Source of the DNA: Diploscapter coronatus
Lineage: Eukaryota; Nematoda; Chromadorea; Rhabditida; Rhabditidae
Direction of reading: 5' to 3'
DNA: 64,000 bases
Assembly: GCA_964036155.1 (NCBI GenBank)
Contig: OZ038422.1
Span: forward strand, 19,181,201 to 19,245,200
Positions 45,401-58,141 of this stretch are shown piece after piece. Position 1 is the stretch's first letter, and the number at the start of each line of letters is the position of its first letter. The notes below the pieces were generated by a model. That model ran no database searches. It was not told the DNA's origin and saw only the letters and a program-made list of their open reading frames with translations. The translations under genes were made by a program, and so were the position numbers.

Positions 45401-48400
45401 TGAAACGGCTTATTGTAACTCTAGGGTAGGATTGACAGTCTAAATAGCCTACTAGATAAGTTGTTCACCAAGAAACAACATACTGTCTTCCCAACCCTAG
45501 CTATACCCCCCCATATCATAAGCTTTTATGACACTATCATGGGTGAATTTTACAAGTGAGTAAGGAGATGAGGTTTGCAAAGAAAAGCCGAAAATGAAAT
45601 ATCAAGAATAAATAGAGTTCATTGCATACTTGGGTCAAATTCGTGGTTGTTCTCGCGAAACACTTCAGATTCTTTGAAGGAAGTGATGAAAGTTATAACA
45701 CGAAAAAATGGTCTTCGAGAGCGAAGAGTGGCCGAGAAGACAGGAATCTATTCATGGGCACGTTATTTCGTTGAGGATGGAAGGACATTTCAGAGTGCAT
45801 TTATACTTTTTGATATAGTGTCAATGCCAAAAATATGAACGCACCACCAAGCGTGTCTTCATATTTCCTATACGCGAATATCAGCTTTTCACACAGGTTG
45901 ATAATAACGAGTTACGAGAGGAATAAAATTAACTTATTACATTCAGCGATAATGAATAGGCTTCTCTTATTTTCGTACCTCCATAAATTTTCAATGATCC
46001 CATCATTTGCAGAATTATATCTGGTGTCTGCTGCAACTGCTCCATCCCTCAATCCACTCCACTCTGCAATCCACGGCAGCCGAAAGCCTTCGTCAGGTTC
46101 TCTCCGGTCAGTCTCCGCTCCCTCCCTTCCTCAATGCGAATATCGAATCTGCGCTGGTATGATTTTTTTCTAATAAACTAATTCAAGAGTCTTAATTTGT
46201 TCAGTTAAATCAGTACTCGGCAAACTGGGTCAACCTATTGTCAACGAAACAGTTCTTCACAATCGACATTGGAAATCTGGAAACGTTTCTCGAAATTGAG
46301 GTAAACTATCTTCATTGGACTTTTCTGAGGAAAAGTATTTGAGGCTGCATTTCTTCACGATAAGCCATTGCGACCTGGTCAAAGAGCGAATGTCTGCTTG
46401 ATCGTGAGGAATCTGGCAGATATCGAATTTCGGTATAGGAGCTACTTATTCTTCAATGGGAAATGCAAATAACTTCAGGATCTCTGGTCTGCTCATTTCC
46501 TGCGATGTGATTGGAAGACGAAGACAAGCGGATGAACCCCCTCCATTCGCTCTCAGATTCGGCCCCTGCCACCTGGCTCCGAGACAGAAGAGGACACTGC
46601 TGGTTGTGGAGACTGTACCCGAATCTATCGAGGGGAATTCACTCATTGTAAGTCTTTTCTTGCAAGCTTCTGACCCCAGGGGTGGGACCCAAGTAAAACT
46701 TTTACCCTTCGGTAAAATGAGGGGGTAAAATTTTTACTTGGGTCCCCCCCACCCCTGATTAGTTCAGGCGTTGTGCGGACATTAAATAAAATAGAAAAAT
46801 GCCCTCTTTTTGTGAAACGCAATGCATAGGAGGGTATCGTCATTCCGTCAAATAATAGCTCGCCCTCTGATCATGGATGAAAATGAACTATTTTAGATTT
46901 CCTCTGTGACACTTGAGTTGGGCGATCGATCCGCGCCTGTCTTCGGGCAGCTGGAATTCGAAGCCATGAAGGCGCTGAACAGAAACCGAGACAAAGAGAT
47001 TGTGGGCGAAGAGGAATTGAGGTGACATTGTGACTAGTGCGAATCAATGAATGAGGATAGAAGTTACAGGGTGAATGAAGCTGAAGGCAGCGTTGTGGTC
47101 GACTATTCGAAGGACCAGAATGGGAAAGAGAAGGGAACTCGAGTCGAGTGTCTCATTGGGGAAGTGGCTGAGTTTGATCTGCCACTCACTAATGCCTCTG
47201 ATCTAGAACTCAGCAATGTCATGTAAGTGAAGATATTGAATTTGAGTAGACTATCCGACTTTTATTTTTTTTTCGTTTTACCAAGGCTAAAGTGAGATAA
47301 ATCTACCAGTCCAAAAATGGATTTGAAGAATATGAAAATATGGCTGATTTCAGCCTGGAATTCAAACGAAGCGAACAGCAGTCGACAGAGGCAGCCGCAG
47401 TGCTGTTTGTGGACGACGAGGACAACGAACTCAGATCTGACATCAAGATTAAGGTTGTCGACAGAATGAGCTCCGATAAAACGGTAGGGAATTATTATTA
47501 TTATTATTATTTGAAATTCTGTAAATAGAAAAGCAATATAATATATAATAGTCTCGAAATGAATATTTTGCAGATAATTTCCCCAATCCGATTCGTCGCT
47601 CAATTGGTTGGAAGCATTGAGCTTATTCTCGAGGTTATTGATTTGTTTGTTTAACTTTGCATAATTAGAAAATTTAGGTGAGCTACGATTTGCCTGTTGG
47701 CAGTGATCAGGTTGCAAAACGGAAGAGCAGCAAAATTCCCTTGTCGATTTCTGCAGAGCAGCCCTTCACTGTCTCCAGCTCTGTATTGAGTATCTGCGTG
47801 AGTTCATTTTCCAAATTAACTCGCAATGCACTTAGCTGTTTTCAGGGAATTCCATTGTCTTCAGTGCTGAATCACAGCGAGCACACTCTGAAGGCGGTTG
47901 TCGAGTCGCATTCCACAATCGTCATCAACTCAATCGAATGGCTGCTGGTAATTTAAACAACTAGTCTAAAATGATGATCTTATGTCACATTTATCTATAA
48001 TTCCCTATTTATTACTTTTACTGCCATACAATAATTTAAGACTTCTGATTTTCATCATTCATTATTTTGAGAAATTTTTATACCTATTTATTTTTCAGGC
48101 AGACGTAGTGACTATTGCTGATTCTACCCCGGCACTTCAGAATCTCTCAGGTTTTTCGACTTTTTGCAATTTTTATCCGATTATTTTCTGCAGACGAGCT
48201 TTCCAAGGACCACACGATCTCATATTATTTGCCAGTTCGAATTGAAACACGGGAGGAAGAAGTCGAAACCCCGCTCGGCAGAATTGCTATTGTTTGGAAG
48301 AGGTAAAGGGAAACTAGAATGGACGGAGTATAATTGGTGCCGTTGTTCAGAAAGACAAATGACCCCGACGCAGCATCGCTCGTTCGCTCAGTTGTCCCCC

Positions 48401-49831
48401 TGACTCGTCTCCCTGTGCTGTCCTGTCCCCTCTCGATCAGAGCAGAGGTGATCGACCAGCACGCTGTTGTGAGGCTTCCCATTCGGATCAACTACCATCT
48501 CAAATCATATGCAAAAGAGGTGGGAATTATATATAATTCACTTGTTTCTTCACATACAGTAGCGACCAAAAGTATTTTGTATCACTCTATGCTGATCAGC
48601 GGTTATTTTCAACCATTCGTCTAGCTCTTTTCATTTATCACATTGAGCTGAAAATTTGCATACATATCGCCTTTTCAAGGAGAAGATTTCGCGGTCAGCA
48701 ACTGACCAAATTCTGTGCATTGTGAGCAAAATTTTTATAAGAAAATTATATTAATCAATTGCATGTAATAGTGAGGTCATGATAATCAAGAAAAATCCCG
48801 ATTTGCAGCCATCTATCCCATATCTACGACAAAGTGCATTGTTCTTCCTTTCACTTGAAACTTAGTCAACAATTTTAGCACACTTATGCCGTTTCAAATA
48901 TTCTTACTTACTGCGATGTTTTGCTACTGTACTTGTCAATAATCCTACCCAAGAACCTAGTGATACAAATATCATACCACAAATTGTACAGTGCGTCAAT
49001 GCACAGTTTGCACTAATTGAAAAATCTTCTCAAAAAACAAGACAGCAAGAGTATATGTAAGACCTGCAAGTATGCCAAGTTCATCTCAATCGGATATGAG
49101 AGTGATCCAATACTTTTGTCCGCCACTGTAGAGATAGATAAATTTCATCTATTTCTCCGTAATACTAATAATGAAAACATTTGAGAATCTGACTTTCGAC
49201 AAATCAGAATTTTACTCATAAAACGAATTTTTGAGAAACCTGCGCAAGTTGTAAAAGTGAATATTTCGTTTGCAGTGCCTGGACATGTCGATTGTATTCG
49301 ACTCGACAGATTCGTTCATGTTCTGCGGCCTGCGTCGTGCCTCTGTCAGAATGATGCCTGGCGATGAGAGAAGCGTCTCTGTCATTGTGATGGCTCTCTC
49401 TGCTGGCCGACTGCCTTTCCCCAAACTCACTGTCAAGTAAGTTTTATTGGAATAGTTGTTATCATTAAAATGAATATTTTCGATCGAGTCAACTCTCGGA
49501 TGCGATGACTCTCAACTGCCTTCAGACGTTGCCCGCCACCTTATTCGTTCTGGTAAGATAGAATTATCGTATTTCTCTAATTCTAACATTTTGTACGACT
49601 CGGTTGTGATGGAAATATGTGCTCTATTTGACCACACGTTACCAGCATTCTTTCAGTAATAAATAAAATATGGGTTAAGAGAGAAGATCAGTTTAATATG
49701 GTGGTTTCTCGAAAACATGCCAACCTCGTTCACATTAACGTTGTATCACTCCTGACAACTTTCAGCCCAAAGAGAAGGACTCCTCTGCCCAGATTCATCC
49801 TCAGCAAAATCACCAAACAAGCATCGCATAA
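42413..49831 (+). CDS. trappc11: TRAPPC11 (foie gras) subunit of the TRAPP III tethering complex
   Basis: This is the TRAPP subunit acting in ER-to-Golgi traffic and glycosylation. Twenty-seven exons (42413-42528, 42725-42816, 42864-43053, 43135-43249, 43362-43540, 43898-44000, 44325-44483, 44534-44776, 44824-44910, 45076-45183, 45232-45378, 46013-46156, 46205-46300, 46344-46432, 46479-46647, 46897-47021, 47070-47222, 47354-47483, 47574-47633, 47678-47797, 47846-47947, 48099-48150, 48194-48302, 48351-48519, 49276-49437, 49526-49552, 49766-49831) give 1103 residues; the human protein is about 1130. Family matches include GIIKRDWPLKYLERVPSLIV, FKLAYLSEMRQDTHTALRNY, YPNPDPLALET followed by IFFGQRPWRVGFD, and the end LPATLFVLPKEKDS. 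The foie-gras domain covers about 240-500, and the C-terminal half is the beta-rich gryzun-like part. Exon 26 is only 27 nt. Several introns carry MITEs or hairpins. Confidence 0.93.
44068..44245. mobile_element. 178-bp MITE in a TRAPPC11 intron
   Basis: Terminal repeats GCTCGTTCATTTCTAAACAA and, on the other strand, GTTCATTCATTTCTAAAAGA bound a centre with TTATCTAGTAGGCTGTTTTG flanked by GGGGTAGG and CCTACCCC. The centre is repeated, inverted, at 45421-45502. No frame of interest. Confidence 0.65.
45421..45502. repeat. Inverted partial relative of the MITE at 44068-44245
   Basis: Read on the minus strand this gives a TATGTTGTTTCTTGG block, then AACTTATCTAGTAGGCTATTT and GACTGTCAATCCTACCC, the same order as the core of the upstream element but without its ends. 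It lies in the 45379-46012 intron of TRAPPC11. Confidence 0.6.
46677..46757. repeat. Strong hairpin in a TRAPPC11 intron
   Basis: CAGGGGTGGGACCCAAGTAA then AACTTTTACCC on the left pairs with GGGGGTAAAATTTTTACTTG then GGTCCCCCCCACCCCTG on the right, with a loop of about 15 bases. It lies between exons 46479-46647 and 46897-47021. Confidence 0.8.
48555..49130. mobile_element. 576-bp Tc1/mariner-type MITE in a TRAPPC11 intron
   Basis: The left end TACAGTAGCGACCAAAAGTA and the right end on the other strand TACAGTGGCGGACAAAAGTA extend as inverted repeats through GTATTTTGTATCACTC and its partner GAGTGATCCAATAC. TA flanks both ends. There is no transposase frame, so it is non-autonomous. Relatives lie at 10772-11244 and 13322-13550. 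Confidence 0.8.
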
Positions 49832-50310
49832 CCACTTCATCCTCTAATCTATCATTATTTATTGATTTTTCATAATTTATTAGCTCAAATATACCTTTTC
49901 TTGTCAGATGAACTATCTCTGCTCTTTTGTGGATTTCGGATCATGATTAGGACATTCAATTTATCTTCCACTTGTGTGTATTTTGTATGTAACGGGTCCC
50001 AGAGTTTAGGCGCACGAGCCACTTGTGATATCGCGAATAAAGAATTTTTATTTTTCCTGTTTGAAAAAATGAGTTTGAAATCTGCTCATTATTCCTATAT
50101 TTTTGTTTTCGAAATGGAATTCTCTTCCCCAGTTTCAATGATATCATGTGTTCTTTTCTCACTCCCCTCCTCATTCCCCATTCTATTTCTTCTTTACGTC
50201 GACTATTTTGTGCGCATATTTCGCGTCAATTCTTTCGCTTTTGCAGTGTGTAAGACGTGCAAAACTATTCGCCATCTTTTCACGATTCCTCCTTTTTCTT
50301 TTTAACTATT

Positions 50311-50322
50311 TGATTTTTTAGG
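50311..50322 (+). promoter_or_regulatory. Possible trans-splice acceptor before RNF121
   Basis: TGATTTTTTAG|G has its AG at 50320-50321, 42 nt before the ATG at 50364 and 490 bp after the TRAPPC11 stop. The frame is open between the AG and the ATG, so a cis-spliced upstream exon is the alternative. The protein from the ATG already matches the usual family length. Confidence 0.45.
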
Positions 50323-50363
50323 TAAAAACCGAGTATTCGGTCATTGATCAGAAGACCAGCAGA

Positions 50364-52246
<1,883 letters not shown>

Positions 52247-52952
52247 GCGGTATCAAAGCCATTTCAAATGAATTCTTATTCCAAATCGTGCAGCAATCAT
52301 GTTTTTCTCATAAAACGGGGGATATGGAGAAAAATCTCACGCAGAATATTATTATTTATGAATAATTTATTTTCCTTTTTTCTAATAATTTCGTTCTTCC
52401 TCAAACCTACACCAAATGTCTAGTGCTCTATTGAATTCGATAGTCAGTTTTTCTATATCCATAAGTGAATGTTTTCTTGCCTTTGGGTTGAAATGTCTAG
52501 AAGAAGTATGTTTCAGAACAGATCCCAGAATGCTTCGTTTCGTGATAGTTCTTATTCTAATTTATTTTTCACTCGAACACTACCAGAGTAGGTGCTATTT
52601 TGCTAGAAATGAGTTGTTTTTCTGCAGAAAAGTGCACTTGTTCTGGTAACTTCTCTTTTCACTGTTTATTATCAGATACGGGATAATTGTTTTCATAGGC
52701 AACAAAGATGGAATCATAATTTTTCTCCTAATTTCTAAAATCATTGTCAATTCATATCCCAGAATTATCCATCTATGTTCGAAATCTATAAAAAGAATAA
52801 TGAAACAGCTATGCAATTGTATACAAAATAAATGATTTCGTTGATGAAATTATGATATTTTTATGACGATCTAACTAATGGTTTCATGCCATTGAATATC
52901 TGAATTTATTAGATATCTTTTCCAAATTCTTGAACTATTCAGATTGAAAGTA

Positions 52953-52964
52953 TCTATTTCCAGT
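52953..52964 (+). promoter_or_regulatory. Possible trans-splice acceptor before NSRP1
   Basis: TCTATTTCCAG|T ends at 52963, only eight bases before the ATG at 52972, a spacing typical of spliced-leader acceptors. No upstream exon is apparent. Confidence 0.5.
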
Positions 52965-52971
52965 TTGAAGA

Positions 52972-55809
52972 ATGTCGGACAGCGAGGACGTGAAACCCGA
53001 TGTGAAGCCAGATCTGCGGAAGAAAATGGAGGACGAGGCTAAGAAAAAGTAAAACTCGAAGTCTATGAAAATTGACTAGTTTAATTATTTTCAGGAAATA
53101 CGGACTGGTAATTTCGATGAAGAAGCCTTCCGCCCCTCAACTACCAGCTGTGCGTCCGATTGCTGCCATCTTTGCTGACGATGACGACGATGGAGATACG
53201 GTGAGTAAACATTTAAATATGCGTATTTTGCATTGAGAGCCGGCCCAGTTAAGAAACAAGAGTACTTGTAACTTTAAATTATTCGAGTTAAAAATTTCAA
53301 CATTTTCTTACTAAAATGCCAACTGTAAATCGCGGGTCCTGCTCAAAATTGGTGGATAACTCAAATTGAACATGCTGATTACGATAATCAAGCAAAGAAA
53401 CGCTAAGACTTCCGAATTTCAGCTATTCACTTCAAAAAGCATCAACAAAACTCAAAACTAGCTTACATAGTAGAATCGAACGTTGACAATGCCATTATTC
53501 GCTGCAGCAACAAAAGGAAATTCGCAACCAGAATTGCGGAGCTATTCGGGGTCTTTAGTGTTTTTAATTTGATTATCGTAATCAACATGTTCGATTTAGG
53601 TTATCCACCAATTTTGAGCAGAATATATGCCGAAAATAGTCTAGTAAATGTAACAAGAATACTCCAATTTGAACTCATTTTGCAGGTAGACGTAATGGGC
53701 AAAACAGAATCGGCATCGACAATTCGGACGCAGAAGCAGGCCGAGCGACTGCACGAAAGGGCCATGGCTGAAGACCCGACCATCTTCGATTACGACAAAA
53801 ATTACGACGAGATTCAGGCTGTCAAGAATGAAAAGGTACATCTGATTTATAAGTTTTCTTTTTCTATGAATAATCTGTTTCAGATAGCCGTACAGAAAGA
53901 AGCAGACAAGGAAAGGAAGGCGAAGTACGTGGACAACATGCTGAAGGCGAGCAGAATGAGGAAGATAAACGAGCAGAGTGTGCAGGAGAGACAGCAGCAG
54001 AAGGAGAGGGAGAAGGAAGGGGACGAGTTCGCGGATAAAGAGGTTGGAAGGATTTTCTTAAAATCAAATTCGATTTTATGAAGAGTTTGTTGATGTGAAA
54101 GATCTTTCCAGGACGTTTTTAGATTGGAAAAAAAATTGAAAAACAAACCGTTTTCGAGATGCATAATGAACTTAGCGTCATTTTCTTTATTTTTCTCTAT
54201 TTGGAAAATGAAAATTGCAACAAAAATAGCATTTCCATCACAATTGCAACTGCAGGTATTCATAACGAGTGCGTACAAGGAGCAGTTGGAAGCCATCGAG
54301 AAGCTGCGTGAAGAGGAGGAATACGAGGCCAAATTCAATTGTAGTGTCTTCTCTCAATTACTAATTTGATTTCATTTATTTCAGCATTGACTTCGGTGGA
54401 AAAACAGAAAATGTGGCAAGCAGGATTCCAGAGACAAATGCTCGAAAACCTGGCCAGAACAGGACAGGGCTCGTCCAAAGCTGCCGAGGAACAGGCACAG
54501 GACTCGAAGAAGAAAGTCAGACACATCCGGGAGAGGTAGGAAGCTCATGTTTCGAAAGAAAAGGATTTGCCAGAATTACTGATCTTGGTCAAAATCAAAT
54601 TCCGTCGATTTTACCTTTTCAGTTTTGATCACACGATGGATCGGAATTCCATTCTATTCTTTTACCGAGTAGAAAATTTATTTTAAGACTTGTTTTTCAG
54701 AATAAAATCTCGGTCTCTTTCCCCAATCAAGGAAATGATGGAATCGAAGAAGGAATCCAAGGAAAAACTGAAGAAGTCGATTTATTCGGACGATGAGGAC
54801 GAAAACGAACCTAAATTTGAACCGCCCCAGAAGAATTTCGAAGGAGAACTCAAACCTGGACTCAATGTGAGTGCCTTCTAAATTGGAATTATTTTGGCCA
54901 ATTCTGTGCTTCATCTTTCTGAAATGAATTTCGGTTGATTTTTAAATCCCAGTGAAAGTCAAGAGGTTGCGAGAGAGTAGGGGAAAATAGTATTAGCTTT
55001 CTTCGAGATTTATTTTCCCCGGGATTTATCGGATTGAATACCAGCCTGAATTTTCCATGTTGCAGGTCGCCCGTCGCGCGCGCACTCACCACGAGAAGGT
55101 GATGGCTCGATTCACTCCATCTCCTGAGGGATCTGATGATGAACAGGACAGAAGGACGAGCAAAGAGGATAGGAGGGAGGAGAGGAGAAGAGACAGGCAC
55201 GATTCGAAAGGGGATGACAGGAGGGAGGGCAGAGGAAGAAGGAGACATGACAGTGAGGAGGAGGAGGAGGCCAACAAGGAAGTGATTCCCAAGGAAGCCG
55301 ACGAAGTCAAACCGGATGTCAAGGATTTCAAAACAGTAATTCTATCGAAATTATTTTCGATTTTTCCCTATCTTATTGTGTAGCAGAGATATTATTGTGT
55401 GTGTGCGCGGCGAAAAAGATGTTTACCATACACTGACAAGTTGATGTTAATTTGCCCAGCATCAGTATTCAGCTTGAGAGACATGTGAAAAAGTTACAAG
55501 AAGAAAATGAAAATTCGTGTCGCGCATGTTGACATCAACGTACACCTTTTACATGCCAACATTTTTTCTTCGCATGCCTACAATATTCTTCTAAACATAA
55601 TGCATAATCTTTTTTCTCTGAGGTTCAATAAATTGTCCTAAATTTCTAATTTTCAGAAACTGAAACTGGGCAATCGAATTGACAAAGAGGCTCGGTTGAA
55701 AGGCCTGAAGGAGATTCTGAAGCAGAGGAACACGGCAGAAAGCATAGAGGCGGCCAAACAGAGATACCTCGAAAGAAAGCAGCAGGGCATTCCTGGACTT
55801 CCTTTATAA
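52972..55809 (+). CDS. nsrp1: Nuclear speckle splicing regulator NSRP1 (CCDC55)
   Basis: Nine exons (52972-53048, 53095-53200, 53686-53835, 53884-54042, 54256-54340, 54385-54535, 54701-54866, 55066-55335, 55657-55809) encode 438 residues. The N-terminal YGLVISMKK with a later acidic DDDDDGD, then AMAEDPTIFDYDKNYDEIQ, KYVDNMLKASRMRKINEQ and DKEVFITSAYKEQLEA, follow the conserved CCDC55 domain of NSRP1 block by block. The second half is low-complexity Arg/Glu/Asp/Ser-rich (exon 55066-55335), as in the family. The C-terminal AAKQRYLERKQQG matches the conserved last helix. The family regulates alternative splice-site choice in nuclear speckles. Confidence 0.9.
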
Positions 55810-55958
55810 TTGTTCTTCTCAATTTGTTACTCTAATTTATTCGTTGAGCTATAAATGAACGATGATTTTTTGATAGATATATTTTCTGATCCCCATATGA
55901 CAGTTTGAAGACTGTTAGATATCTGAATTTTATGAATTGAGCATTTTTATGAGTTTGA

Positions 55959-55969
55959 TCATTTTCAGA
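55959..55969 (+). promoter_or_regulatory. Possible trans-splice acceptor before RNF185
   Basis: TCATTTTCAG|A ends at 55968, 159 bp after the NSRP1 stop codon and 18 bases before the RNF185 ATG at 55987. This is the tightest gene junction in the window and the best operon-like spacing. Confidence 0.55.
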
Positions 55970-55986
55970 ATCAGTATCATCAGCAA

Positions 55987-57443
55987 ATGGGTCCAAACAC
56001 TCAAATGCCCCAGTCTTCGAGTAGCAGCAGCAATGCACAAGGAGGGGGTGGAAATGGAGATGAAAGGAAGGATGACAATTCCAGGTTCAGTTTTACGTCT
56101 AAAACTTTCTTTGTTTCATTTTCAGAGAATATAAAAGATCCTAACTGCGATAGCTATTATCAACGTGCAGAGTGGTTATTTCAGCATAGAGGGAAATGCT
56201 CGTGTTTGAAACTTTCTTTTGTTGCCCCATCGATGAACTATCGTGCTTAGCGAAAAGAATGTTCTACCTTCTCTACCACTCTCGTTCTCAATGACGGTCT
56301 TTTTCGCGTTACTAATTAGAATAACTGCATATACGGTCAGGATAAAATATGTCCATATTCAACAATCTAGACAGGCTTTCAGTTAAAATGGAAATGTTAG
56401 GGGAAAGGATACCCAAAACAATTTCTATTCTACAGAAGGCGATACATAAGGGGGGTACGCGGCAAGATTTTACCGGAACATTTAGCTTAAGAGATGGGTA
56501 CGCATGCATGCACGGAGATTCTGGTTTGAGCTCTCTGCCTAGGTCTGAGGTTCAAAATCAAAATTGTCTTCGGAAATTCAAAATATACGAACCAAATTGA
56601 GCCGTTTGATTGTGTGCATTTCAGGTTCGAATGTAACATTTGTCTGGACACAGCCCGAGACGCAGTAGTCTCTCTGTGCGGTCACCTGTTCTGTTGGCCC
56701 TGCCTCGTTCAATGGCTCGACACACGACCCAATCGACAACTCTGTCCTGTTTGCAAATCTGCCATCGATAAAGACAAGGTAAAACTTGATTCAATCGCAC
56801 CTATTACTTTGAATGGATGACATTTATCAGGATGGAGTAACTTTTCCCTGTTCCGCAATAAGCAGTTTTTAGACGAAAAATTAATTTCAATTGAAATCTA
56901 ATTTTTAAAATTTTACTTTGCTCATCCTGAATTTCCATTATTATCGAAAAGCAAATTTACCTGAAAACTCGTTAGAAGGAGATATTTGTATGTTTAGGTG
57001 ATTCCGATTTACGGCAGAGGAGGCGATAACAAGGACCCTCGAGAGAAGATTCCGCCTCGACCTCAGGGACAGAGGAGTGAGGCTAGTTCGGTGAGCCTTC
57101 CAAATAAACTAATTTATGCTAAATTTCCATTTTCAGGGTGGATTTCCCGGCTTCCAATGGGGCGACGGAAATGGAAACGTGCAATTCTCTTTAGGAATTG
57201 GTAGGATTTTCACTATTTCCGGTATTTTCCTTTGCCAATGTAATTGTTTCAGGAATTTTCCCATTCACGATGTTCTCCTCGCTGTTCACGTTTGGGGGTG
57301 AGCGACAAGGGCCTGACGGGCAGCCTCAAGTCGATCCGAACAGCGCGCAGCCCGGCTCGAGGCAGCACCAGGAGGAGCAGTTCCTCTCCAACACGTTCAT
57401 GGCCATCGGCTTCCTTTTCCTCTTCTGGCTTTTGACTCTCTAA
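55987..57443 (+). CDS. rnf185: RNF185/RNF5-type ER-associated RING E3 ligase
   Basis: Five exons (55987-56084, 56625-56778, 56998-57090, 57137-57200, 57253-57443) give 199 residues; human RNF185 has 192. A Ser/Gly/Asn-rich N-terminus leads to a C3HC4 RING ([20 protein letters not shown], then [20 protein letters not shown] and PVCK) at about residues 34-82. Next come [20 protein letters not shown] and PQGQR, a Gly/Phe-rich segment, and a C-terminal membrane anchor [15 protein letters not shown], with an earlier hydroph­obic stretch near 137-150. The family ubiquitinates ER clients in ERAD. RNF5 and RNF185 are hard to separate outside vertebrates; the single invertebrate gene is often called rnf-5. 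Intron 1 holds repeat family D. Confidence 0.93.
56369..56546. repeat. Dispersed repeat family D, copy 2
   Basis: It lies in intron 1 of RNF185. It shares AGGGGAAAGGATACCC, CTACAGAAGGCGATAC, GGGGGGTACGC and GGGTACGC landmarks with 39639-39797, and ends in GGTTTGAGCTCTCTGCCTAG, the inverse of that copy's left end. The start is less well defined. Confidence 0.5.
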
Positions 57444-58141
57444 TTCTCTCGGTGCAAAATGTTGTCGTTTATTTCGAAGACATAGTTATTTCATGCAACT
57501 GAATTTACCAAAATTAGATCGCTACTTTCTCTAGTTCTTAAAGGCTCAAAATATCCGAAATCAACGATATTTTATATCAATGTTTATAGAAACTGAAAGA
57601 CTTGGCATTATTAGATCCAGTTTCTTTCCACTACTTTTCGAAATCTTTGGAATACCTTAAAATATATCAAATTTACGTTTCATGCTGACAATTCGCTAGA
57701 GATCCGCATAGTCTTTGCATTATTTGGTCGGTATTAGCTATGTTTTCTGGTGAATATGTACAGTTTGTACATAACTTTCCTCTCCTAAGAATATTTTTGA
57801 CACGACAAAATTCAGAATACTTATCGTTGCTGTAAATTAAGTAAGAGATCCAATAATCCGTTTTGTGACTGTGATGACTCTCCGATAGGTCCTTTTATCG
57901 TATTCCTGACTCAAACTCCTGTTTTTCGCTTCGGTTCTGCATATTTTTGGTCTGAAATTAGTATAAAAATTGATCGATTTTTAAACAATTTTCTTTCTCT
58001 GCGCAGTTTGATTCTGCTGAAATATCTATTCTTTTATTTCCTGTAAGCTAATTTCATGGGTTTCCAGATAAGTAAAGGAGAAGAGAAAGATCAGAAGTTG
58101 GATTGGGAATTGGGCAGAAGGGAATCAGATCGGATAGCAGA
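57444..58141. other. Intergenic region between RNF185 and the importin gene
   Basis: About 700 bp without a gene. An AG site (TTTCCAG at 58061-58067), 74 bases before the next ATG, is the only candidate acceptor noticed. Confidence 0.5.
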
